Shown: positions 1-5,515 of the stretch, in pieces
Layout of the letters: every line of letters begins with the position of its first letter
How positions within the stretch are numbered: position 1 is the stretch's first letter
Assembly: GCA_027031565.1 (NCBI GenBank)
Contig: JALVPX010000206.1
Location: 1-9,296, forward strand
Source: Deltaproteobacteria bacterium
Lineage (GTDB): Bacteria; Desulfobacterota; Dissulfuribacteria; Dissulfuribacterales; JALVPX01
Length of the DNA: 9,296 bases
Direction of reading: 5' to 3'
Made by a program: the position numbers and the translations under genes
Notes under the pieces: model-generated
What the model was told of the DNA's origin: nothing
Databases searched by the model: none
The model's input: only the letters and a program-made list of their open reading frames with translations

Positions 1-978
1 TGCCGGGTCATTGAGCCACAATTTTTCGACCGCTTCCTTAAGTTGGTCATATTGGGCCGAATCTACCGGATAGAGGCCGCAAAAGACCATAGGCTTAACT
101 GGCCTGAAACCTGGCAAGGGGTCTGCCGCCGGCCTCTTAGCCTCTGTGACCGTGTCGCCGATCCTTATATCTCGTACGGTCTTTATGGCAGCAGTAAAAA
201 AACCAACCTCACCCACATTCAATGATTCAAGATGTTGAAGTTTGGGTGTGAAGCATCCTACCTCGTCAACCTCATAGGTTTGACCAGTGGACATCATCTT
301 GATCTTAAGCCCTGGTTTGAGTTGACCGTCAACTATGCGTACAAGGGCTACGGTACCCCTGTAGGTATCGAACCAGGAGTCAAAGATGAGCGCCTTCAAG
401 GGCTTATCAGGATCTCCTTTTGGCGGCGGAATTTGATTGATTACGGCCTCAAGTATTTCACGCGTGCCGATGCCTTCCTTGGCACTTGCCAGGATGGCGT
501 TTGAGGCATCTATTCCTATTACTTGTTCGATTTCCTCTTTTACCCGGTCTGGATCAGCACTCGGCAGATCAATCTTGTTGATCACCGGTATGATCTCGAG
601 ATCATTCTCTATGGCAAGGAATACATTTGCAAGGGTCTGTGCCTCCACGCCCTGGGTTGCATCCACCACGAGCAGCGCCCCCTCGCACGCTGCCAGGCTC
701 CTGGAGACTTCATAGGAAAAATCGACGTGACCCGGCGTATCTATCAGATTCAGGGAGTAGATCTTATTATCTTCGGTCTTATATTTTATGCGTACTGTCT
801 GGGCCTTGATGGTGATCCCACGCTCTCTTTCAAGGTCCATCTGGTCCAGAAATTGCTGCTTCATCTCCCGGTCTGACACAGATCCGGTAAATTCCAGGAT
901 CCTGTCTGCCAGCGTGGACTTGCCGTGATCAATGTGGGCAATTATGCAAAAATTTCTTATATATTCAGGTTTGGCCAT
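1..978 (-). CDS. lepA: Elongation factor 4 (LepA), N-terminal 326 residues, cut by the window edge
   Basis: Translation GTPase that acts on the ribosome, back-translocating or remodelling stalled elongation complexes. Reading the minus strand from the ATG at 978-976 gives an unbroken frame to base 1. The G-domain motifs are all present: P-loop AHIDHGKST (residues 14-22), switch I RGITIKAQ (53-60), DTPGH (80-84) and NKID (134-137). The segment PPPKGDPDKPLKALIFDSWFDTYRG (about 185-208) is typical of LepA and marks the passage into domain II; domain III begins before the edge. The short N-terminus (MAKPEYIRNFCIIAHIDHGKS) and the absence of the EF-G insertions separate it from EF-G, TypA and EF-Tu. 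About 600 residues are expected, so roughly the C-terminal 270, including the LepA-specific C-terminal domain, lie outside. Only a weak purine stretch precedes the start. It is transcribed divergently from the pilus operon. The match is so close that the identity is not in real doubt. Confidence 0.97.
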   Translation of the reverse strand, partial: MAKPEYIRNFCIIAHIDHGKSTLADRILEFTGSVSDREMKQQFLDQMDLERERGITIKAQTVRIKYKTEDNKIYSLNLIDTPGHVDFSYEVSRSLAACEGALLVVDATQGVEAQTLANVFLAIENDLEIIPVINKIDLPSADPDRVKEEIEQVIGIDASNAILASAKEGIGTREILEAVINQIPPPKGDPDKPLKALIFDSWFDTYRGTVALVRIVDGQLKPGLKIKMMSTGQTYEVDEVGCFTPKLQHLESLNVGEVGFFTAAIKTVRDIRIGDTVTEAKRPAADPLPGFRPVKPMVFCGLYPVDSAQYDQLKEAVEKLWLNDPA

Positions 979-1000
979 AACTATCTTAATTTAAAACAGA

Positions 1001-1090
1001 TTTTAATCACTGGTAGTATCGTATTCAATATGTATGGTGGCAAGAATAACAGAAAACAGGATGGAATCACTATTAAATTTTTTTAATCAC
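1001..1090. repeat. Short direct repeat in the lepA/pilM divergent region
   Basis: The 10-mer TTTTAATCAC occurs exactly at 1001-1010 and 1081-1090, 80 bp apart. Its core AATCAC occurs a third time at 1065-1070, so the three cores start at 1005, 1065 and 1085, separated by 60 and 20 bp. The copies flank the candidate lepA promoter. They could be phased binding sites for a regulator or chance in AT-rich DNA. Confidence 0.35.
1015..1043 (-). promoter_or_regulatory. Candidate sigma-70 promoter for lepA
   Basis: On the minus strand, TTGCCA (1043-1038, 5 of 6 bases to TTGACA) is followed after exactly 17 bp by GATACT (1020-1015, 4 of 6 to TATAAT). Transcription would start near 1008, giving a leader of about 30 bases before the lepA ATG. 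The spacing is ideal, but this is consensus matching only. Confidence 0.4.
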
Positions 1091-1105
1091 CTTCTTTTTG
1101 ATTAA
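1083..1105. repeat. Small palindrome upstream of the pilus operon
   Basis: Perfect 7-bp inverted repeat TTAATCA (1083-1089) / TGATTAA (1099-1105) with a 9-base spacer. The left arm overlaps the third AATCAC copy. It lies about 58 bp upstream of the pilM -10 box. No T-run follows on either strand, so it is not a convincing terminator; an operator is possible. Confidence 0.3.
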
Positions 1106-1162
1106 GAATAAATTTGATATGGCCGAAATGAAAGTAGGCAGTCATAACAATCTGAGACAAAA

Positions 1163-1168
1163 TATAAT
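1163..1168 (+). promoter_or_regulatory. Perfect -10 box (TATAAT) for the pilus operon
   Basis: TATAAT matches the sigma-70 -10 consensus exactly. No good -35 hexamer lies 16-18 bp upstream (the bases there read AGTCAT or similar), so the promoter may need an activator. Transcription would begin near 1175, only about 8 bases before the first pilM ATG and about 23 before the third. Confidence 0.4.
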
Positions 1169-1182
1169 AGTCCAAAGACAAG

Positions 1183-2268
1183 ATGGTGAACATGAACATG
1201 CCGAAGCTACCAATAAGTTTTGGGAACAAGGAAAGACCGGTTCTGGGTGTCGACATAGGATCGCATACGGTAAAGGTCGTAGAATATTCAGGCAGCGGGC
1301 AGAAGCGGTCCGTGCGCAGGATAGGGCGCGCGGTTGTTCCAAAGGGGGCCATCGAGGATGGCTCGATCAAGGATCAAGAAGCAGTATCTGACGTATTGAG
1401 GGGCCTAATCGATAATTTGCAGCCCAAAATAAAGCATGCTTCAACTTCAATTGCCGGCTATTCGGTAATTGTAAAGAAGATACGCGTTCCTTTTGCGGAT
1501 GAAAGGGAGATTGAAGACAACATTGCCATAGAGGCAGAAAATTATGTTCCGTTTGAAATAGATGAGGTCTATCTGGATTTTTATCCCTTGAGCAATGGCA
1601 ACGATGATGCACAGGGCACAGATCTGTTTCTGGTTGCAGCCAAGAAAGAGATCGTGGACGACTATGCGCATCTGTTGCAGCAGATAGGGCTTAATCCGGC
1701 AGTGGTTGATGTAGACGCCTTTGCAATGGGAAATGCCTTTGAAGGATCTTACGGGGTGCTGTCAGACGCAGTTGCTCTTATTGATCTTGGGGCACAGAAG
1801 GCCAACTTAAACGTCATTTCCAATGGCCAGTCTGTTTTTGCAAGGGATATGGCCATTGGCGGCAATCAGATCACCCTTGCAATCCAGGAAGCCACGGGTA
1901 TGGAATTTGAGGAAGCCGAGAAGGTAAAAATTTCAGGCACCAAAGATGATGCCCTCAAGACAGAGGTCTCCAAAATCATAAGGGACATCTGCGGTGAATG
2001 GGTAAAGGAGATCAAAAAGGCCTTGGATTATTATAAAATGAATTCAAAACCGGAAGATGCGCCAAGGCAGCTTTTGCTGTGCGGTGGCTCGGTTTTGCTC
2101 CCTGGCCTGGACAGGCTCTTTGCCCAAAGGCTCAACCTGCCGGTAAGGCTTTTCAATCCATTCGTAAACTTTGAATCAGAAAAACACATAGATCAACAAT
2201 ATGTAGACAATATTGGGCCGCAGATGGCGATTGCTGCAGGGCTGGCCCTTAGATCGGTGGCGAAATGA
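1183..2268 (+). CDS. pilM: PilM, actin-like type IV pilus assembly ATPase
   Basis: Cytoplasmic, FtsA/actin-fold protein that binds the N-terminal tail of PilN and links the pilus alignment subcomplex to the cytoplasmic motors. Numbering from the first ATG, the nucleotide-binding motifs are visible: phosphate-1 LGVDIGSHTVKVVE (21-34), phosphate-2 ALIDLGAQ (198-205) and adenosine motif LLCGGSVLLPG (298-308). The PilM signature IAIEAENYVPFEIDEV lies at 114-129. There is no signal peptide or membrane segment, as expected. At 361 residues it has the usual family length. The coordinates use the first of three clustered in-frame ATGs (1183, 1192, 1198); an in-frame TAG at 1168 rules out a longer start. 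The third ATG may be the real one, because GGTGA at 1185-1189 sits 8 bases before it and it gives the family's usual short N-terminus. This is the first gene of the operon; its stop overlaps the pilN start. Confidence 0.95.
   Translation: MVNMNMPKLPISFGNKERPVLGVDIGSHTVKVVEYSGSGQKRSVRRIGRAVVPKGAIEDGSIKDQEAVSDVLRGLIDNLQPKIKHASTSIAGYSVIVKKIRVPFADEREIEDNIAIEAENYVPFEIDEVYLDFYPLSNGNDDAQGTDLFLVAAKKEIVDDYAHLLQQIGLNPAVVDVDAFAMGNAFEGSYGVLSDAVALIDLGAQKANLNVISNGQSVFARDMAIGGNQITLAIQEATGMEFEEAEKVKISGTKDDALKTEVSKIIRDICGEWVKEIKKALDYYKMNSKPEDAPRQLLLCGGSVLLPGLDRLFAQRLNLPVRLFNPFVNFESEKHIDQQYVDNIGPQMAIAAGLALRSVAK
1185..1189 (+). promoter_or_regulatory. Possible ribosome binding site favouring the third pilM ATG
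   Basis: GGTGA, complementary to the anti-Shine-Dalgarno sequence, lies 8 bases before the ATG at 1198. The ATGs at 1183 and 1192 have no comparable site at a workable distance. If it is used, PilM begins MPKLPISFGNKERPV and has 356 residues. Confidence 0.35.
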
Positions 2269-2861
2269 TAAGAATAAATCTTCTGCCAGTCAGGGAATGG
2301 AAAAGAAGAGAGGCGGTCAGGCGCCAGCTCTCCATTTTCTTCCTATCGGTTGTCTTGCTGGTTGTGGGACTTTTTGCGGCGGGCGTTACCATTCAGGGCA
2401 AGGTGCACAATCAACGCAAGGAGCTGAAGGCCCTTCAGGCCCGCAAGGCAAAGTTGGCCTATGTCAACAGGAAGATTGCAGCGGTCAAAAAGAAGAAAAC
2501 AGAGATTGAAAGCAAATTTAAAGCAATAGAAAAGCTTCAGAACGGACGCACCTTTGCCGTGCGCCTGCTCGACGATGTTGCCACTGCCATTCCCATAAAC
2601 AGGGTATGGCTTAAGAAACTCACCTTAAACCGTAATGTGATGGAAGTTTCCGGAGTGGCCCTGGACAATCATACAGTCGCACTCTTTATGAGAAGGTTGG
2701 AGACGTCTCCATACTGCAAGGGTGTGAGCCTGAAAAACACAAACAGAACTGAAATAGAAGGGCATGCCCTTATGGAATTTACCTTTGAAGTCTCGGTTTC
2801 TCAAGCGAGTTTGACCAAAAAGGCTTCTAAAAAAGAGAGCAAGACAGGGGGTGAGGCATAG
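2265..2861 (+). CDS. pilN: PilN, inner-membrane type IV pilus assembly protein
   Basis: Bitopic inner-membrane protein of the PilMNOP alignment complex, pairing with PilO in the periplasm. The hallmark cytoplasmic motif INLLPVR is at residues 4-10; in characterised systems this peptide sits in a groove of PilM. A basic stretch (EWKRREAVRR) precedes a single transmembrane helix at about 22-43. A charged coiled coil follows at about 45-92 (RKELKALQARKAKLAYVNRK and onward), then the ferredoxin-like periplasmic domain (about 97-178, with VWLKKLTLNRNVMEVSGVA). A short Lys/Ser/Gly-rich tail ends the 198-residue protein, a normal length for PilN. The start codon overlaps the pilM stop in ATGA, with GGTGG just upstream, which favours translational coupling. 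Its stop shares one base with the pilO start. Confidence 0.93.
   Translation: MIRINLLPVREWKRREAVRRQLSIFFLSVVLLVVGLFAAGVTIQGKVHNQRKELKALQARKAKLAYVNRKIAAVKKKKTEIESKFKAIEKLQNGRTFAVRLLDDVATAIPINRVWLKKLTLNRNVMEVSGVALDNHTVALFMRRLETSPYCKGVSLKNTNRTEIEGHALMEFTFEVSVSQASLTKKASKKESKTGGEA
2847..2854 (+). promoter_or_regulatory. Ribosome binding site that fixes the GTG start of pilO
   Basis: GGGGGTGA closely resembles the full Shine-Dalgarno GGAGGTGA and ends 6 bases before the GTG at 2861. No ATG lies at a suitable position, so GTG is taken as the start. Confidence 0.6.
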
Positions 2862-3646
2862 TGATCCTTAGCAAACCTGCTTTTCAGATTCCCCCAAGCC
2901 TTTTCAATACCGTTTACAATCTGCCTTTGAGCCACAAGATCTTGATATTGATCCTGGCCTGGGCAGTGCCGCTGGTCCTGTTTTGGTTTCTCTTCTTTTC
3001 GCCAAGGCTGGGTGAACTGGGAACATTGTCGAATCAAATACCACAGCTCAAACAGGAGATCGCCCGCCTTGAGGCCAAGGAAAGACAGCTTCCCCAGATG
3101 GAGTCAGAACTCAAGGTCATGGGAGAGATCCTCGGCAAGGCAGTGCGTCTGTTGCCGGAAAAGAAGGATATACCCTCGGTACTGACCGACATTTCATCGC
3201 TGGGAAATGCTGCTCACCTTGAATTTGTTTCCTTCAAACCGGAAAAGGAGCAGATAAAAGATTTTTATGTGGCCATACCAGTGAAGATCCTCATAAAAGG
3301 GCCTTTCCACAACACAGTCAGTTTCTTTGACGAGTTAAGCCGGATGGGGCGCATCGTACACGTAAAGGAATTCAGCATGGATAAGGCTGAGGAGAGTTCA
3401 CAAATATGGAGCCAGAGCAAAGGCGGAACAGGTTCCTCGGGTCAGGCAGCGTCTGCAGCCGGTGCCCACTCTTCCCAGGAGGGCGGTGAGGCGTCTGAGG
3501 AATCTGTCAGGGGGGGTACGTGGATAATCACTACCGACTGCACTGTAGAGACCTACAGATTTTTGACTGAAGAAGAACAGAAAAAGCAGAAGGAAAAGCA
3601 AAATAAGAAAAAGGGCAAGAAAAACAGAAAAAAGAGAAGCAGATAG
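2861..3646 (+). CDS. pilO: PilO, inner-membrane type IV pilus assembly protein with an extended C-terminus
   Basis: Bitopic inner-membrane partner of PilN. A short cytoplasmic N-terminus with the family-like segment IPPSLFNTVYNLPLSHKI (10-27) leads into a transmembrane helix (about 26-47). A coiled coil follows (about 52-92), including the common PilO pattern of QIPQLKQEIARLEAKERQLPQM (59-80). LLPEKKDIPSVLTDISSLGNAAHLEFVSFKPEKE (97-130) and the following strands form the ferredoxin-like domain. Two things are odd. A Ser/Gly/Ala-rich insert (about 176-219) splits that domain before its last strand (WIITTDCTVETYRFL). A strongly basic tail (about 240-261), where some 15 of 22 residues are Lys or Arg, ends the protein. 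Both make it longer (261 residues) than typical PilO proteins of about 200. It starts with GTG, overlapping the pilN stop by one base as TAGTG, and lies 3 bp before pilP. Confidence 0.9.
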   Translation: MILSKPAFQIPPSLFNTVYNLPLSHKILILILAWAVPLVLFWFLFFSPRLGELGTLSNQIPQLKQEIARLEAKERQLPQMESELKVMGEILGKAVRLLPEKKDIPSVLTDISSLGNAAHLEFVSFKPEKEQIKDFYVAIPVKILIKGPFHNTVSFFDELSRMGRIVHVKEFSMDKAEESSQIWSQSKGGTGSSGQAASAAGAHSSQEGGEASEESVRGGTWIITTDCTVETYRFLTEEEQKKQKEKQNKKKGKKNRKKRSR

Positions 3647-3649
3647 GTT

Positions 3650-4270
3650 ATGTTCATAGAAAAAATGGAAAATATTAAAACAATATCGACAGCTTTAGCA
3701 TGGACATACAGGATTCTGGCCCTGGTTCTTTGTTCGAGTCTGTTGTGCGCATGTTCCGGGGACAAATCCAGCTCAATAAAAAAGAGTGTAGCTGCCCATA
3801 GCCTTAAAAAAACGAAGGAAAAAAGACACTCTGCTACCATCAAGGATCTTGAGAAGAGGCTTGATGAATTGATGAAGCCCATCAAGTACCGCTATGTCAT
3901 CAAAGGAAAGCCCGATCCCTTCCATCCTTTTATAAAAACGACTGTTAACAGGGCGGCCGTGAATACGAAAGAAAAGGACCAGGGGCCTGCAAGAGACATG
4001 GTCTGCTCCACTCCTTTGGAATGCATGGATATCGGCCAGCTTACCCTGGTGGCGGTCATCTCAAAATCCGAAGATGACAGAATTGCCATGGCTCAGGATG
4101 CTGCCGGTCTCGGTTACATGCTGAAACAAGGACAGCGTGTGGGATACAAGGGTGGGGTAGTTGCTCAAATATTGCCGGACAGGGTGGTTATTGAAGAGCC
4201 AGATGAAAACCTGCGCGGCGAGAAAATAAAGGTAAAAAGAATCTTGGTATTACATCCGGAGGAACAATAA
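3650..4270 (+). CDS. pilP: PilP, type IV pilus assembly lipoprotein
   Basis: Periplasmic lipoprotein that joins PilNO to the secretin in known systems. A basic N-region and hydrophobic core (about 22-32) end in a lipobox LCAC with the lipidated cysteine at residue 35; the +2 residue is Ser. A Lys-rich linker with a short coiled coil (KDLEKRLDELMK, 65-76) follows. Then comes the PilP signature YVIKGKPDPFHPFI (82-95) and the C-terminal beta-sandwich domain beginning TPLECMDIGQLTLVAVI (121-137) with GYMLKQGQRVGYKGGVVAQILPDRVVIEE (155-183). Cys119 and Cys125 are close enough to form a disulfide; family members usually read TPLERYDLGQL here, so Cys125 is unusual. An alternative start is the ATG at 3665 (Met6), which would still leave a good signal peptide; neither start has a strong Shine-Dalgarno. 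Its stop overlaps the next start as TAATG. Confidence 0.9.
   Translation: MFIEKMENIKTISTALAWTYRILALVLCSSLLCACSGDKSSSIKKSVAAHSLKKTKEKRHSATIKDLEKRLDELMKPIKYRYVIKGKPDPFHPFIKTTVNRAAVNTKEKDQGPARDMVCSTPLECMDIGQLTLVAVISKSEDDRIAMAQDAAGLGYMLKQGQRVGYKGGVVAQILPDRVVIEEPDENLRGEKIKVKRILVLHPEEQ
4258..4262 (+). promoter_or_regulatory. Strong ribosome binding site for the STN-TPR gene
   Basis: GGAGG lies inside the end of pilP, 7 bases before the ATG at 4270. It is one of two canonical sites in the operon, together with that of the secretin gene, and confirms the chosen start. Confidence 0.65.
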
Positions 4271-5469
4271 TGCCTTCAAACATATTAAAAATTACAACTG
4301 CTTTTGTCGGCTTGACCCTTTTTTCCTGTGGTCTGGTGTGTGCGCAGCCTGAAATTCAGGGGATAGCTCCCCAATATTCCCCAAAGATTTCCCAATGGCT
4401 GGCTGAGCTTGAGACCAAAAAAAATGTGGTTGCTGCCCATAAAACCAAAGGCGTCTCTTCGCCAGCCCACAAGGCTGTTTCCAGCAATCATGCCGCTGGG
4501 AGCCAGGTTGTGAAAAAGACAGGTCAGGGGCCTGACAAAATCAGCGTCGATTTTTACAAGGTGGATATTCACAACGTTTTCAGGCTGCTTGGGGAGGTAA
4601 GCGGTAAAAACATAGTGGTAGATGAGGACGTTACAGGTACACTCACACTGGCCCTCAAAGATGTTCCTTGGAGATTTGTTCTGGATGTCATAAAAAACTT
4701 GAAGGATCTCTCATCCATCGAACGCCACAATACCATAATGATCTATCCGTCCAGCAAGAAGATCACGTGGGTAGGTGAAGCAGGAAAAGAGAGCGGTTCA
4801 CTAACCATTGCCAAAAAGCCCAAACTGAAAAAGAAGGCATTGACTGTAAAGAGAAAGGGGCGCCAGACTACACCTGTACACCAGATTATCGAGGCAAAAA
4901 AATATCTGGACATGGCATCTGCCCAAGAAGCCTCAGGCAATTATGTCGATGCATTGAAATTTTATAAAAAGGCCAGCGATCTTTGGCCTGACAATGCAAC
5001 GATCTCAAAGAAAGCGGCCTCTCTAGCCTTGGGTCCGGTTTCCGATCCAATAACAGCCCTCAATTACGCAAAAAGGGCTTTAAAGAGTGATCCTAAGGAT
5101 GGCGATGCCGCGCTTTTTGCAGCGATTGCATATGCCAGGCTGGGTAAAAGGGATGAGGCAAGAGCGATGTTTGAAAGGGCTCTTGCGGATTCGCCCGATA
5201 GTTACGAGGTCCTGTACAATTATACGGTTTTCTGCTTTTCGCAGAAACTGGACCGGAAGGCAATGCGCTTAATCAGGCGGCTCGAGGCGCAGTTTCCTGT
5301 TTCTCCCGATGTCATGGCAATCAAGGCCCAGATTCTTGAAAGACTGAATCACGTTGGTGAGGCCATAAAAGAGTATAGAGCAATCCTGAACAGCGGCAGG
5401 GATGTAACAATGGAATTGAAAATGTTTGCAAGTGCCAGAATCAAAGAGCTCCAGGCATCTGGCAATTAA
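4270..5469 (+). CDS. Exported STN (secretin N0-like) plus TPR-repeat protein of the pilus operon
   Basis: No established gene name is recognised. The N-terminus is an export signal (hydrophobic core about 8-19). Two processing sites are possible: signal peptidase I after VCA (Ala25), or a lipobox LFSC with Cys20 lipidated. A low-complexity linker (about 50-88) leads to a secretin/TonB short N-terminal domain at about 90-160. Its key pattern is ISVDFYKVDIHNVFRLLGEV, then NIVVDEDVTGTLTLALKDVPW, then HNTIMIYP, very similar to the domain before the N1 domain of PilQ. A basic segment (182-198, rich in Lys/Arg) precedes about five TPR-like helical pairs (about 205-376; for example ASGNYVDALKFYKKASDLWPDN and RLGKRDEARAMFERALADSPDS). 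There is no secretin channel domain. Position directly between pilP and the secretin gene, with the strong site GGAGG and a 1-base overlap with pilP, implies a structural or pilotin-like role in building the outer-membrane pore. That role is inference; the domains are seen directly. Confidence 0.85.
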   Translation: MPSNILKITTAFVGLTLFSCGLVCAQPEIQGIAPQYSPKISQWLAELETKKNVVAAHKTKGVSSPAHKAVSSNHAAGSQVVKKTGQGPDKISVDFYKVDIHNVFRLLGEVSGKNIVVDEDVTGTLTLALKDVPWRFVLDVIKNLKDLSSIERHNTIMIYPSSKKITWVGEAGKESGSLTIAKKPKLKKKALTVKRKGRQTTPVHQIIEAKKYLDMASAQEASGNYVDALKFYKKASDLWPDNATISKKAASLALGPVSDPITALNYAKRALKSDPKDGDAALFAAIAYARLGKRDEARAMFERALADSPDSYEVLYNYTVFCFSQKLDRKAMRLIRRLEAQFPVSPDVMAIKAQILERLNHVGEAIKEYRAILNSGRDVTMELKMFASARIKELQASGN

Positions 5470-5505
5470 AAATACGGCTTATTCTATCTTAGATGTTTTG
5501 CCATT

Positions 5506-5510
5506 GGAGG
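5506..5510 (+). promoter_or_regulatory. Ribosome binding site that decides the secretin start
   Basis: GGAGG ends 5 bases before the ATG at 5516. This favours 5516 over the in-frame ATG at 5426, which lies inside the preceding gene and would add 30 residues ahead of the lipoprotein signal. Confidence 0.7.
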
Positions 5511-5515
5511 GCGTG

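Noticed and set aside
43..876. Several plus-strand open frames of 60-117 codons
   Set aside because: They lie antisense to lepA, whose minus-strand translation shows all GTPase motifs; they have no recognisable domains.
1083..1105. Palindrome considered as a terminator for lepA or the pilus genes
   Set aside because: It lies upstream of both genes, its stem is AT-rich and no T-run follows on either strand.
1030..1140. Sigma-54 promoter for pilM (GG-N10-GC pattern)
   Set aside because: The two most promising GG pairs (1039 and 1121) are followed at the right distance by AG, not GC.
3553..3885. Minus-strand open frame of 110 codons, rich in Phe and Leu, resembling a membrane protein
   Set aside because: The Phe/Leu runs are the complement of the Lys-codon-rich end of pilO and start of pilP; there is no sign of an independent gene.
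5426..5515. Longer secretin start at the ATG at 5426
   Set aside because: It would add 30 residues before the lipoprotein signal, overlap the preceding gene by 44 bp and lack a Shine-Dalgarno, whereas 5516 has GGAGG at ideal spacing.
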